Shown one piece after another: positions 56,148 to 64,000 of a stretch of DNA of 64,000 nt (within the stretch, counting starts at the first letter, position 1; every line of letters starts with the position of its first letter). A model generated the notes under the pieces. It did not search any database. It saw only the letters and a program-made list of their open reading frames with translations, and was not told the origin of the DNA. Position numbers and translations under genes: made by a program. The DNA comes from Myroides marinus (GTDB lineage: Bacteria; Bacteroidota; Bacteroidia; Flavobacteriales; Flavobacteriaceae): assembly GCF_900109075.1 (NCBI RefSeq), contig NZ_FNYS01000003.1, positions 62,001-126,000 on the forward strand, written 5' to 3'.

Positions 56148-56635
56148 TTATTACCTTTTCTAATTCAGTTTTTTAGACTCCGTAGAGTATTAATATTTTG
56201 TATTATCCTTATAAAGTATAGCTAAAAACAGTTTGTCTTTAAATCCTTTTATAAGTAAGGGTCTTTATTCACAAACAAATAATTGTAAAAATTATTTGTA
56301 AGAAGTGCTTTTCTTTATTGATGCACTAGAAATCAAGAGTTAAATAAAGTGACGACCAAGAAGCAAAAATGGATAAATACAAAATATCTATTGATGAATT
56401 ACTAAGGTAAAAAATCTATTAACTAATAATACTGCGACAAAGGTATAACTAATAATTGAATAATCAATTAGAAACACGACAAGGTCTTTGTTTTTTTTGA
56501 CTTTTATACATATAATTTTATGCAGTTAGTATAAATTCTAAAAATAAGATAATTTCAAACAAGCTAAATGCATTGTGATATCATAGAAGAAATATTAAAT
56601 TTGAAAGAATTTAATAAGATAGAATATTATAATTG
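56148..56635. other. Divergent intergenic region holding the long helicase leader
   Basis: 488 bases between the divergent helicase gene and a secreted protein gene. It contains the minus-strand promoter at 56438-56467 and, in the predicted leader, a hairpin CAAATAAT/ATTATTTG near 56276-56302. A 13-codon frame at 56370-56411 on the plus strand is not credible as a gene. Confidence 0.6.
56438..56467 (-). promoter_or_regulatory. Promoter of the cold-shock operon
   Basis: On the minus strand: TTG (56467-56465), 19-base spacer, TACCTTTG (56445-56438), a full consensus match. Transcription should start near 56433, which gives an untranslated leader of about 285 nt before the helicase. Confidence 0.65.
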
Positions 56636-57667
56636 ATGAATATAAATAAATGGTTTAAAGGAGTATATCGAGGTGATAGACTGACAAGAAAGTTAGTCTA
56701 TGTATTTATACTTGCTTTTAGTGTACCTAGTGTAGCTCAGAATATTGATGAGGATCAGGTAAGTGTTGTTAAGTTGTGGAGGGATTTAAATGGAAGTAAT
56801 CAATTATCTATTCATGTAGGAGCTACATGTAATAATTATGATAGTAAAAGACTGTTTGCTAAAACAGGTTATTTATCATCAATAGAGGTAGAATTGATTA
56901 ATGAGGAAAATAAAGTAAATACCATCTATGGGGGAGATAGGCTTCCTATGGACTATATGTTAATGTTTTATGATGAAGGAATTTGGTTTGCGGAACATAA
57001 TGATGTGCAGGCTGTTTTTATTCCTGTGTTCTATTGTAGACCTTATTTTGGTAATAAGATGCCTTTATCCTATATCGTACTTTATAACGGAAAAAGGTAT
57101 ATGTATCATTTTGATTATATGTGTAAATCTGATATTTTAGGTAAATGTTCTTTACCATTTAGTAAAAGAGAACTTAATAAACGCGTGTCTAACCTCCCTA
57201 AAGAATTGGCAAAGCAATTTGCGGATTATCTGTGGAGTATTTATACTACAAGAGAGGATTTGTTTCCTAATCACTTGATTTTTAGAACAGAAAAATACAC
57301 TAAAACACGCTTGCCTTATGAATTAGCGACAGCATATAATGCTTCTTATCCATATGTTTTACTAGATAAAGTAAATCGCTATTTAGAGGAGGATAAGTAT
57401 TCATTAGCAAGGACTTATTTAACTGAGTTTGAGTATGTTTATTTAGTTGGAGAATTAACTGTAGACGTTGCAGGGTTTTATGTTCAAGATAATTCTATAG
57501 GTCAAAAAGCTGTTGGTTATAGGGCTAGAGTAAATACTGAAAGAGAGAAACTATTAGAGGAAGCTAAGTTCTTGACTCGTCGTAATCAATATCAAGAAGC
57601 TTACCTTATTTATAAGGTAATATTAGAAGATGGAAAGGCTTTAGAGATAAATGATTCGATGGAATAA
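56636..57667 (+). CDS. Hypothetical exported protein
   Basis: 343 residues from ATG 56636 (an earlier TTG at 56633 would add one residue). An N-terminal basic segment and a hydrophobic stretch 'LVYVFILAFSVPSVAQ' (about 21-36) look like a Sec signal. The C-terminal 100 residues are helical with TPR-like character ('SLARTYLTEFEYVY', 'NQYQEAYLIYKVI'). No family recognised. Its stop is only nine bases before the IS end, so the insertion just missed the gene or may have altered its last codons. Confidence 0.7.
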   Translation: MNINKWFKGVYRGDRLTRKLVYVFILAFSVPSVAQNIDEDQVSVVKLWRDLNGSNQLSIHVGATCNNYDSKRLFAKTGYLSSIEVELINEENKVNTIYGGDRLPMDYMLMFYDEGIWFAEHNDVQAVFIPVFYCRPYFGNKMPLSYIVLYNGKRYMYHFDYMCKSDILGKCSLPFSKRELNKRVSNLPKELAKQFADYLWSIYTTREDLFPNHLIFRTEKYTKTRLPYELATAYNASYPYVLLDKVNRYLEEDKYSLARTYLTEFEYVYLVGELTVDVAGFYVQDNSIGQKAVGYRARVNTEREKLLEEAKFLTRRNQYQEAYLIYKVILEDGKALEINDSME

Positions 57668-57670
57668 ATA

Positions 57671-57704
57671 AAAAAGAGGGTGTCCCAAAAGGTCACCCTC
57701 TTTT
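57671..57704. terminator. Hairpin at the left end of the IS, terminator-like
   Basis: AAAAGAGGGTG (57672-57682) pairs with CACCCTCTTTT (57694-57704); the loop holds TCCCAAAAGGT. A-run and T-run flank it. It may end transcription of the preceding gene and of the transposase. Confidence 0.7.
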
Positions 57705-57793
57705 ACTTTCTGATTCTATTTCTAAAATTGTAAGAAGTAAATAATATTCTTTGTAAGAGTGTTTTTAGGGAGTAAAAGTAGTTAAAGAGCTGT

Positions 57794-59305
57794 TTAAGCT
57801 CTATTGGTAACTATTTTCCTTAAGTTATGAGCAATAGCCATTAATCCAAATTCAATATTGACTTTAGGTAAGCTTCTTAATGTAAAACGATTAAACTTAT
57901 TATTTGCTTTTAATTGACCAAATACAGCTTCCACTTCTATAGGTCTTTTACTTCTGTGCTCTAATCCTTTCTCGGAAGTCAATAATTTTCTAATGTGGTC
58001 TTTTATATTGTTTAATCTTAAGTTCAGAGATACAGTTCTGTTTTCTTTAGCTTTATGACACTCTTGTTTTAAGGGACACTCTAAACATTTAGTAGCTTGA
58101 TATAAATGAATTGTGGATTTAAAGCCTGTCACTGATTCTTTTATAGTTGTTCCAATGAACTTTAGTTTCTCTTTAATAGGACAGATAATATAGTTAAACA
58201 GCCTATTATAGTATAGATTGTGCTGTAAGAATGGATTGTTTTTCCACACTCTTTTTTGTTCCATATGAAAGTAATTAAACTTAACATAGGGAACTATATT
58301 ATTATTCAATAAGTAAACATAGTTCTCTTCACTTCCATATCCTGCATCAGCAACTATCTCTTCACTTTGGGTGTTATATGTTTGTTTAAACGTTTCTAAG
58401 TGATTAATTAAAGTAGTTGTGTCTGTAGATTTCTGACCTATAGTATAATGAGTTATAAATTGATTCTCAGTACTTATTTGTGTATTGTATGCTGGTTTTA
58501 GCTGACCATTTTTCATATGATCCTCTTTCATCCTCATAAAAGTAGCATCTGTATCTGTCTTACTATAACTATTTCTTCCTCCCAACACTTCTAAATTCTT
58601 TTCATATTTCTCTAATCGAGGTAGACAGTCTTCTTGGAGTTGTTTTAATTGTTTAACTTCTGCTTTATTCAGGTTTGCTTTGTTTAGAGCAGATATCTTT
58701 TGAGCAAGTTCTTTACTATCTATTGGTTTAGAGGTTTCTGGATTAATTAATTCAGAGTGATCTTGCTTAATTTGAGAATCTATTTCATTTAAGATTGATT
58801 GAATCTTTACTTCTAATTTAGTTTTATTCTTTTCTACAGAGCCTCTCCATACAAAGGTATAGCGATTAGATGCTGACTCAATCTTAGTTCCATCAATATA
58901 TTGAACTTTTAAACTAATGTATTGCATCTCTTGCAATAATCTAACTACATCTGAAAACAATTGTTGTATTTGATCCTTTAAACGTAAACTTCTAAAGTTA
59001 TTTATAGTACGATGATCTGGTTTACTATAACCTGATAGCCATATGAAATGGATATTTTCTTCTAAAGCACGTTCTATCTTACGTGAAGAGTATATATTAT
59101 TAAAATAGGCATAGAATAATACTTTTATCATCATACGAGGATGATAACTTGTGGTGCCGCCTCCTTTATATTGACATAGAATATCTTTGATATCTAACTT
59201 GTCTACTACTTCGCTAATTAGCCGTACAGGATGATTCTCTGCTATATTTGATAAAATATCTTCTGGAAATAGACTTGGAGATTTTAAACTTTCAGTTTTG
59301 AACAT
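57794..59305 (-). CDS. IS1182 family transposase
   Basis: 503 residues from the start chosen here ('MFKTESLKSPSLFPEDI'). A longer frame to 59362 is rejected because the promoter at 59339-59366 lies within it. The N-terminal domain 'YHPRMMIKVLFYAYFNNI' and 'SRKIERALEENIHFIWLSG' is typical of IS1182. DDE residues are expected in 'QYIDGTKIES', 'IVADAGYGSEEN' and 'EVEAVFGQLK', a full catalytic set. The gene looks intact. Confidence 0.88.
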   Translation of the reverse strand: MFKTESLKSPSLFPEDILSNIAENHPVRLISEVVDKLDIKDILCQYKGGGTTSYHPRMMIKVLFYAYFNNIYSSRKIERALEENIHFIWLSGYSKPDHRTINNFRSLRLKDQIQQLFSDVVRLLQEMQYISLKVQYIDGTKIESASNRYTFVWRGSVEKNKTKLEVKIQSILNEIDSQIKQDHSELINPETSKPIDSKELAQKISALNKANLNKAEVKQLKQLQEDCLPRLEKYEKNLEVLGGRNSYSKTDTDATFMRMKEDHMKNGQLKPAYNTQISTENQFITHYTIGQKSTDTTTLINHLETFKQTYNTQSEEIVADAGYGSEENYVYLLNNNIVPYVKFNYFHMEQKRVWKNNPFLQHNLYYNRLFNYIICPIKEKLKFIGTTIKESVTGFKSTIHLYQATKCLECPLKQECHKAKENRTVSLNLRLNNIKDHIRKLLTSEKGLEHRSKRPIEVEAVFGQLKANNKFNRFTLRSLPKVNIEFGLMAIAHNLRKIVTNRA

Positions 59306-59338
59306 TATATTTGCCTTTGGATTTGTTTGGTTGCACCT

Positions 59339-59366
59339 CAAAGATACTTTCTTTGAGGACAAACAA
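59339..59366 (-). promoter_or_regulatory. Transposase promoter
   Basis: Minus strand: TTG (59366-59364), 17-base spacer, TATCTTTG (59346-59339). The match to the consensus is complete, and transcription should start near 59333, about 29 bases before the ATG at 59305. Confidence 0.7.
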
Positions 59367-59371
59367 CCCCA

Positions 59372-59397
59372 AAACCCCGCCTATTTAGACGGGGTTT
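59372..59397. other. Hairpin inside the right end of the IS
   Basis: AAACCCCG (59372-59379) pairs with CGGGGTTT (59390-59397), with CTA/TAG inside and one mismatch; a T-run follows on the plus strand. It is upstream of the transposase promoter and may stop outward or inward read-through. Confidence 0.5.
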
Positions 59398-59449
59398 ATT
59401 TTTTTAAGACCTTTTTGGACAGCCTCTTCTTATATGATTAGACTAAAAA

Positions 59450-60283
59450 TTATTTAGTCATGTTTTTCATTTCTTTCTCGATCATATCATAGAATTGATC
59501 AATCTTAGGAAGTAAAAGAATTCTAGTTCTTCTATTTCTAGCTTTATTCTCTGGAGTGTCATTTTCTACTAATGGCACATACTCTCCACGTCCTGAAGCT
59601 ACTAATTGTCCTGGATTTAATTGGAAATCATTTTGTAAAACTTGAACGATAGATACCGCACGTTTAACACTTAAATCCCAGTTGTCTCTCATCATAGCAT
59701 TTTTGATAGACACATTATCAGTGTGACCTTCTACCATAACTTCGAAGTCTGGTTTGCTCTTAGCGATAGCAGCTACTTTAGCTAATACACGTTTAGCATC
59801 AGTACTTACTTCATAACCAGCTGTTTTGAATAATAATTTATCAGCGATAGAGATATATACTACACCTTTTTCAACATTTACAGAGATATCTGGATCGTCA
59901 AAACCAACTTCTTTCTTCACACTTCTAACTAAAGCTAAAGTAACAGAGTCTTTTTTAGTAATAGCATCTTGAAGACGAGTGATCTTAAGATCTTTCTCTT
60001 TCATACTCTCTAAAGTTTTCTCTAAGTTCTCAGCACCTTTAGAAGATAACATAGTCATATTACCCATGTTGCTAAGTAAGTCTGAATTGTTCTTTTTTAA
60101 GTGATCGATTTCTTTAGAAAAAGCATTTCTCTCAGCTAAAGCAGAGTTCAATTTTATTGTACAAGTGTTTAATAAGTCTTGTGTTTCTTTATTTTTAGCT
60201 TCTAAATCTGCTAACTTTTGTTTTGTTCCACATGAAGTTAGAGCAAGTGCTAACACAGATAATCCTAAAACTACTTTTTTCAT
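59450..60283 (-). CDS. OmpA-family peptidoglycan-binding lipoprotein
   Basis: 277 residues from ATG 60283; a start at 60322 adds a non-signal stretch. The lipoprotein signal ends 'LALTSC' (Cys near 18). A coiled-coil region (about 24-120) leads to an OmpA-like domain ('FEVMVEGHTDNVSIKN' and 'NDTPENKARNRRTRIL'). It probably links the outer membrane to peptidoglycan. A TATATTTG box on the minus strand (60311-60318) may be the -7 element. Confidence 0.9.
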   Translation of the reverse strand: MKKVVLGLSVLALALTSCGTKQKLADLEAKNKETQDLLNTCTIKLNSALAERNAFSKEIDHLKKNNSDLLSNMGNMTMLSSKGAENLEKTLESMKEKDLKITRLQDAITKKDSVTLALVRSVKKEVGFDDPDISVNVEKGVVYISIADKLLFKTAGYEVSTDAKRVLAKVAAIAKSKPDFEVMVEGHTDNVSIKNAMMRDNWDLSVKRAVSIVQVLQNDFQLNPGQLVASGRGEYVPLVENDTPENKARNRRTRILLLPKIDQFYDMIEKEMKNMTK

Positions 60284-60362
60284 AATTAAAAAATGATTGA
60301 ATTGTTTTGTCAAATATACCAATTAGTAAGCAATCTAAGAAAGAATATGCGTACTTTTTGGA

Positions 60363-61361
60363 TTAGAAAACTCTAATATAAGTCTTTTGTTTCTGAATAT
60401 AATATAATTTAACAATTGATTTAGTCTTATAATATTTATCAATTGGTGTTTTTTCTACTTTTTTTCTGAAAGCTGAAATCCTTTTGTAAAAAGCAAAATG
60501 TGAACGAATAATAGCAAAACAATGTTTAGGTTGCAACATCAGCATATATCGCACTCCTGCTATACCATCTAGGCACAGTCTCAGGAAGATAGTCGAAAAT
60601 TTCTTGTTTTGAGGTAAGTTTTTGTATAAAGTAAGAAGTGAATTTCTAAAGTTCAGATAAGTCTTCTTAGGACTCTGATACTTTAAGGTCGCACCGCCAA
60701 CGTGATAAACAGTAGAAAAACCAGTATATTTAATTTTATAACTGTGGTTGCGTGCACGCCAGCATAGATCAATCTCTTCTTGATGTGCAAAATAGTCTTC
60801 ATCTAACCCTCCAAGTTCTTTGTAAACTTCATTTCTGATAAAAAAACAAGCTCCTGAAGCCCAAAATATATCTGAGATATCGTCATATTGACCTTTGTCT
60901 TCTTCTATTGTATCAAATATTCTTCCTCTACAGAATGGAAATCCGTAAGAATCTATGAAGCCTCCAGCAGCACCAGCATATTCAAAATGTGTCTTGCGTT
61001 TATAGTCTAAAATCTTAGGTTGTACTATAGCAACTCGAGGTTGAGTATCAAATATGGTCTCGATAGAATCTAACCAATTTTCTGTTACTTCTATATCTGA
61101 GTTAAGAAGTACTAAATAGGGTTCTTTTATGTCTTTTAATCCCTCATTATATCCTTGAGCAAAACCGTAGTTTTGGGTGTTCTTAATGATAGACACTGAC
61201 GGGAACTCTTGTTCTAAGACCTTTATAGATTGATCTGTAGAGGCATTGTCGATGACATATATATTGGCTTTATCTGAGTATTGAAGTACAGAAGGGAGAA
61301 ATTGTCTTAGTAATTGTTCTCCATTCCAGTTTAAAATAGCTACAGCAAATTTTTTATTCAT
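60363..61361 (-). CDS. Family 2 glycosyltransferase
   Basis: 332 residues. The GT-A domain starts 'AILNWNGEQLLRQFLPSV', with 'IYVIDNASTDQS' and the DxD-like 'LLNSDIEV' (near residues 87-94). The acceptor region 'FAHQEEIDLCWRARNHSYK' near 190 is typical of rhamnosyl- or other surface-polysaccharide transferases. No membrane helix is clear. It stands alone, without other polysaccharide genes. Confidence 0.85.
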   Translation of the reverse strand: MNKKFAVAILNWNGEQLLRQFLPSVLQYSDKANIYVIDNASTDQSIKVLEQEFPSVSIIKNTQNYGFAQGYNEGLKDIKEPYLVLLNSDIEVTENWLDSIETIFDTQPRVAIVQPKILDYKRKTHFEYAGAAGGFIDSYGFPFCRGRIFDTIEEDKGQYDDISDIFWASGACFFIRNEVYKELGGLDEDYFAHQEEIDLCWRARNHSYKIKYTGFSTVYHVGGATLKYQSPKKTYLNFRNSLLTLYKNLPQNKKFSTIFLRLCLDGIAGVRYMLMLQPKHCFAIIRSHFAFYKRISAFRKKVEKTPIDKYYKTKSIVKLYYIQKQKTYIRVF

Positions 61362-61441
61362 TATAGTATTCTATTAGTATTGTATATTTATTAAACCTAG
61401 ACTTGTATTGTCTGATATTTTATGACTATATGTCACTAATT

Positions 61442-61900
61442 TTAAGCTAAAAGCTTTGGTTCATAGTTTGGGATATCTCGTAAGAATATGTATTTACTCT
61501 GTTCATAATCCATCTGACAATAATAGTGATTTAGGCCATTAGTCACATATAGATAAGTAGATCTAAGTTGAAAATTATAACGAGCGATTTGATCAAATGT
61601 TGTTTGTGTAATCTTTATTTCTGGAGCTTTGCACTCTATCAGGATAAAGATTTCCCCATTTGGTCTGAATACTACTACATCATATCGTTTGGTCATTCCG
61701 TTAATTCTCACCACTTTCTCTACGCTGATAAGAGATATGGGGTATCCTTTGGTCTGGATTAAATCAAGAACAACGTGTTGTCTTACCCATTCTTCAGGAG
61801 TAAGCTGAATAAACTTTTTACGGATAACATCAAAAATAGATAGCTTATTTTCACTATTTTTGAAACGAAAATCAAACGGAGGGAAATTAAGTCTTTGCAT
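61442..61900 (-). CDS. HSDR_N-like nuclease-fold protein
   Basis: 152 residues from the ATG at 61900. A longer frame to 61963 runs across the promoter and is rejected. A PD-(D/E)XK-type core is visible: 'KRYDVVVFRPNGE' and 'ILIECKAPEIKI'. Such proteins carry the HSDR_N fold of type I restriction enzymes but are not a full HsdR; there are no hsdM or hsdS genes. Role unknown. Confidence 0.8.
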   Translation of the reverse strand: MQRLNFPPFDFRFKNSENKLSIFDVIRKKFIQLTPEEWVRQHVVLDLIQTKGYPISLISVEKVVRINGMTKRYDVVVFRPNGEIFILIECKAPEIKITQTTFDQIARYNFQLRSTYLYVTNGLNHYYCQMDYEQSKYIFLRDIPNYEPKLLA

Positions 61901-61904
61901 TAAG

Positions 61905-61937
61905 CAAAGATATTTTTTTTCTACTGGTATTGAACAA
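61905..61937 (-). promoter_or_regulatory. Promoter of the HSDR_N-like gene, possibly leaderless
   Basis: Minus strand: TTG (61937-61935), 22-base spacer, TATCTTTG (61912-61905). The ATG at 61900 follows only four bases later, so the transcript should start at or very near the start codon. Confidence 0.6.
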
Positions 61938-61954
61938 TAATTAAAACTTATATT

Positions 61955-62959
61955 TTGGATCAAGTAAAGGACATAATAAAAGATATAAAAGCGGGCAAGG
62001 CAGCTCCAATATATTTTTTAATGGGGGAAGAGCCGTATTATATCGATAAAATCTCTGAATATATAGAAGACAATGTACTGACAGAAGAGGAGAAGGGATT
62101 TAATCAAATGGTATTATACGGACGAGATGTCACTATACAAGATATCGTTTCTAATGCCAAGCGTTTTCCTCTTATGGCCGAAAAACAAGTTGTAATTGTT
62201 AAAGAAGCGCAAGAATTAGCCCGTACCATAGACCAAATCGAGTCTTATGCAGAACAAGTACAACCTTCTACTGTGTTAGTTTTTTGCTATAAATACAAAA
62301 CTTTAGATAAAAGGAAGAAAGTTTACAAGACAATTGAGAAGAATGGTATCATATTTGAAAGTAAGAAACTTAAGGAGTATCAAATAGAAGCTTGGATTAA
62401 GAAACTACTTACTGGTAAAGGGTATGCTATAGACCCAAAAGCGTCAGCTATGTTAGTAGAGTTTTTGGGTACAGATCTATCTAAAATAGCAAATGAGTTA
62501 GATAAACTTGCTCTAGTTATTCCAAAAGGAGTACAAATCACTGCTGATGTAGTAGAAAAGAACATTGGTATAAGTAAAGATTTTAATAATTTTGAGTTGA
62601 TTAAAGCGATAGTAGATCGAAATCAGCTTAAAGCATATAAAATAGCAAACTACTTTGCTCAAAATCCTAAGAATAATCCTATTGTACTGACTATGGGACT
62701 TGTGTATTCTTATTTTTCTAAGTTGCTTTTATATCATGGCTTAAAGGATAAGTCTCCTTCGAATGTGATGAAACAATTAAAAGTAAGCCAATATGCAATA
62801 AAAGACTATGAAGTAGGGTTTAGAATTTATAAGATGAAACAAGTAAGTGCTATCATATCACATCTTAAAGATGTTGATCTGAAAAGCAAAGGAGTAGGAG
62901 CACAGGCTATGCCACAAGGTGACCTGCTCAAAGAGATGTTAATCAAAATATTTAATTAA
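61955..62959 (+). CDS. holA: DNA polymerase III delta subunit
   Basis: 334 residues. 'KAAPIYFLMGEEPYYIDKI' at the start and the DNA-pol-III delta fold (clamp-loader) in 'LLTGKGYAIDPKASAMLVEFLG' support the name. It loads the beta clamp (dnaN is also in this window). The start codon is TTG: an upstream in-frame TGA at 61931 leaves no ATG or GTG in between. It is divergent from the HSDR_N-like gene with only 54 bases between. Confidence 0.9.
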   Translation: MDQVKDIIKDIKAGKAAPIYFLMGEEPYYIDKISEYIEDNVLTEEEKGFNQMVLYGRDVTIQDIVSNAKRFPLMAEKQVVIVKEAQELARTIDQIESYAEQVQPSTVLVFCYKYKTLDKRKKVYKTIEKNGIIFESKKLKEYQIEAWIKKLLTGKGYAIDPKASAMLVEFLGTDLSKIANELDKLALVIPKGVQITADVVEKNIGISKDFNNFELIKAIVDRNQLKAYKIANYFAQNPKNNPIVLTMGLVYSYFSKLLLYHGLKDKSPSNVMKQLKVSQYAIKDYEVGFRIYKMKQVSAIISHLKDVDLKSKGVGAQAMPQGDLLKEMLIKIFN

Positions 62960-62970
62960 AATATAGAATA

Positions 62971-63159
62971 ATGACAAACAATTTAAATAAGAATAAGATT
63001 CTAGGATACGCTACGTTGATTATGATTATGATGGGTATCTTATTAATCTGCCTAGGAGCATTTAAATACTCAGAAATTGCAGGATGGGGATTTACAGCAG
63101 TAGGTATCGGATTCTTAGCTATTGCTTGGGTTTTTAATGCCTTAAAAGGAAGAGTATAA
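62971..63159 (+). CDS. CAL67264-family small membrane protein
   Basis: 62 residues with two membrane helices (about 10-30 and 35-56). The ending 'GFLAIAWVFNALKGRV' matches my memory of this family, found in Flavobacteriia. Function unknown. It follows holA by 11 bases and is followed by a terminator. Confidence 0.85.
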   Translation: MTNNLNKNKILGYATLIMIMMGILLICLGAFKYSEIAGWGFTAVGIGFLAIAWVFNALKGRV

Positions 63160-63167
63160 AAATTATT

Positions 63168-63193
63168 AAAAGGGAGCAATTGCTCCCTTTTTT
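63168..63193 (+). terminator. Terminator after the holA unit
   Basis: A perfect 24-base palindrome (63168-63191, GGGAGCAATTGCTCCC core) with A-run and T-run ends; the loop would be four bases at the centre. Confidence 0.8.
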
Positions 63194-63630
63194 AATGCTA
63201 AATATTTTCCATACCACAGTCATCTACTATTAACGCACTACCTATATTCGCTCATAAACCTTTCTATTATTAGAATAAAACTTATAAAAGACAGAGATTA
63301 CCTAATTCTCAGAAAATTTAAAAACTCTTCAATCTGTCAATAGAAATAGGCTTGCTGATGCGAAATTCTCTTCTAATTAGCTGTTTTAGCTTTAAATTAT
63401 ATAAACTAATTGCATAATTATGTAACAGTTTACCTGTGCTTTATGATTTACTTTGTTGAACTAATAAACGATTAAACAAATGTTTCTAAGAGTTCTATAT
63501 AATCATTAACGAGGTAGTTGTATCTTCTTCTTATATAGTCTCTGATGTCTATCTTTTACTAGTGTAGATAGAGAGAGAAGATTTGTTTTTTGAGTAAATC
63601 ATCTTATTAATTAAACAAGACAAGATATTT
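63194..63630. other. Intergenic region, 437 bp
   Basis: AT-rich, no credible gene. It must hold the promoter of the ABC ATPase gene, but no clear TAnnTTTG box was found. No repeat seen. Confidence 0.5.
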
Positions 63631-64000
63631 ATGAAAGAGAAAAAAATAGAGGCTATTCTTGAAGTGAAAAACCTCAAGAAAGTGTATATGAAGAATGATG
63701 GAGAACCACATGTGGCAGTAAATGGTATTTCGTTTGAATTAATGAAAGGGGAGATATTCTCTTTCTTAGGGCCTAATGGAGCAGGGAAAAGTACTACAAT
63801 CAATATGTTAACTGCTCAACTAACTCCTACAGATGGAGAAATAGTATTTCAAGGGCAGTCATTAAAGGATAATCCAATCTTTGCTAAGAGTAAGGTAGGG
63901 GTAGTGGCTCAACACAATAATCTAGATAGAGGATTGACAGCTAGAGAAAATCTGATATACCACGGACAATATTTTGGTATGAGTGAGGGGGATGCTGCTA
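63631..64000 (+). CDS. ABC transporter ATP-binding protein, N-terminal part (cut by window end)
   Basis: 123 codons are visible. Start Met begins 'MKEKKIEAILEVKNLKK'; the Walker A GPNGAGKS is at residues 47-54 and the Q-loop 'VAQHNNLDRGLTARENL' near 95-111. It resembles DrrA-type ATPases of ABC-2 exporters. The signature motif and partner permease lie beyond the window. Confidence 0.85.
   Translation, partial: MKEKKIEAILEVKNLKKVYMKNDGEPHVAVNGISFELMKGEIFSFLGPNGAGKSTTINMLTAQLTPTDGEIVFQGQSLKDNPIFAKSKVGVVAQHNNLDRGLTARENLIYHGQYFGMSEGDAA

Larger units (their letters stand above)
57676..59426. mobile_element. IS1182-like insertion sequence
   Basis: Terminal inverted repeats: left 57676-57694 and right 59408-59426 (reversed) share 17 of 19 bases, of the type GAGG-TGTCC-AAAAGGTC. 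Total length about 1.75 kb with one transposase gene read leftward. It lies between the convergent genes ending at 57667 and 59450. I found no target-site duplication in the adjoining bases. Each end carries a hairpin (57672-57704 and 59372-59397). Confidence 0.8.

Noticed and set aside
56370..56411. 13-codon frame in the helicase leader region
   Set aside because: On the opposite strand to the leader; too short and without context.
57660..59440. Target-site duplication of the IS
   Set aside because: I compared the bases outside both repeats in several offsets and found no match.
1..64000. CRISPR array, prophage or integrative element
   Set aside because: No regularly spaced repeats, phage genes, integrase or conjugation genes were seen apart from the single IS.

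Overview
The window looks like chromosomal DNA of a marine or environmental Flavobacteriaceae member, closest in gene content to Myroides or Flavobacterium. This rests on family knowledge applied to the visible proteins: a PorX-type response regulator (type IX secretion), GldF/GldG, an RprX/RprY-type two-component pair, a CAL67264-family membrane peptide, and AT-rich DNA. Several promoters fit the Bacteroidetes consensus TTG-N17-23-TAnnTTTG. Most of the window is ordinary core genome. There is one insertion sequence, one tRNA and no CRISPR array.

Layout. 1-1.2 kb: end of an unknown gene, tRNA-Val and a small membrane protein. 1.2-8.6 kb: a leftward ald-tsaE-porX group, then a rightward glycosyltransferase-coaE-rprX-rprY group. 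8.6-15.5 kb (leftward): OxyR, an ECF sigma factor with a four-helix membrane partner, two tandem TlpA-like lipoprotein/thioredoxin paralogues, then DUF423, transglutaminase and a cytosolic PBP-like protein. 15.6-20.1 kb: CoA-transferase, uridine phosphorylase, SUI1/YciH and a 2OG-Fe(II) oxygenase. 20.4-28.1 kb: YbaK, a lipoprotein, PhoH, SAM hydrolase, a monooxygenase-like protein, gldF, gldG and dnaN. 28.1-37.9 kb: small unknowns, a LytS/LytTR pair, a cation:proton antiporter, and a three-gene leftward group (metallophosphatase, unknown, half-size EamA transporter). 38.3-42.6 kb: aconitase and UDP-glucose dehydrogenase. 43.6-48.5 kb: Ig-like lipoprotein, Dyp peroxidase and small unknown proteins.

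48.7-54.2 kb is the most unusual stretch. An orphan two-hairpin element that looks like a small RNA precedes two tandemly duplicated lipoprotein-TPR histidine kinases. Each kinase has its own near-identical promoter, and each is broken by a different simple-repeat frameshift: a 7-A tract in the first and a 13-bp tandem duplication in the second.

54.3-56.5 kb: a cold-shock operon (DEAD helicase, cold-shock-domain protein, Csp) behind a predicted leader of about 285 nt. 57.7-59.4 kb: an IS1182-like element placed between two convergent genes. 59.4-64 kb: OmpA lipoprotein, a glycosyltransferase, an HSDR_N-type nuclease-fold protein that may be translated from a leaderless mRNA, holA (TTG start), a small membrane protein and the start of an ABC ATPase.

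Envelope stress and redox form a loose theme: OxyR, RprXY, TlpA pair, Dyp peroxidase, ECF sigma. Secretion and gliding is a second theme: PorX, GldFG. All functional names come from motif reading; no database search was run.
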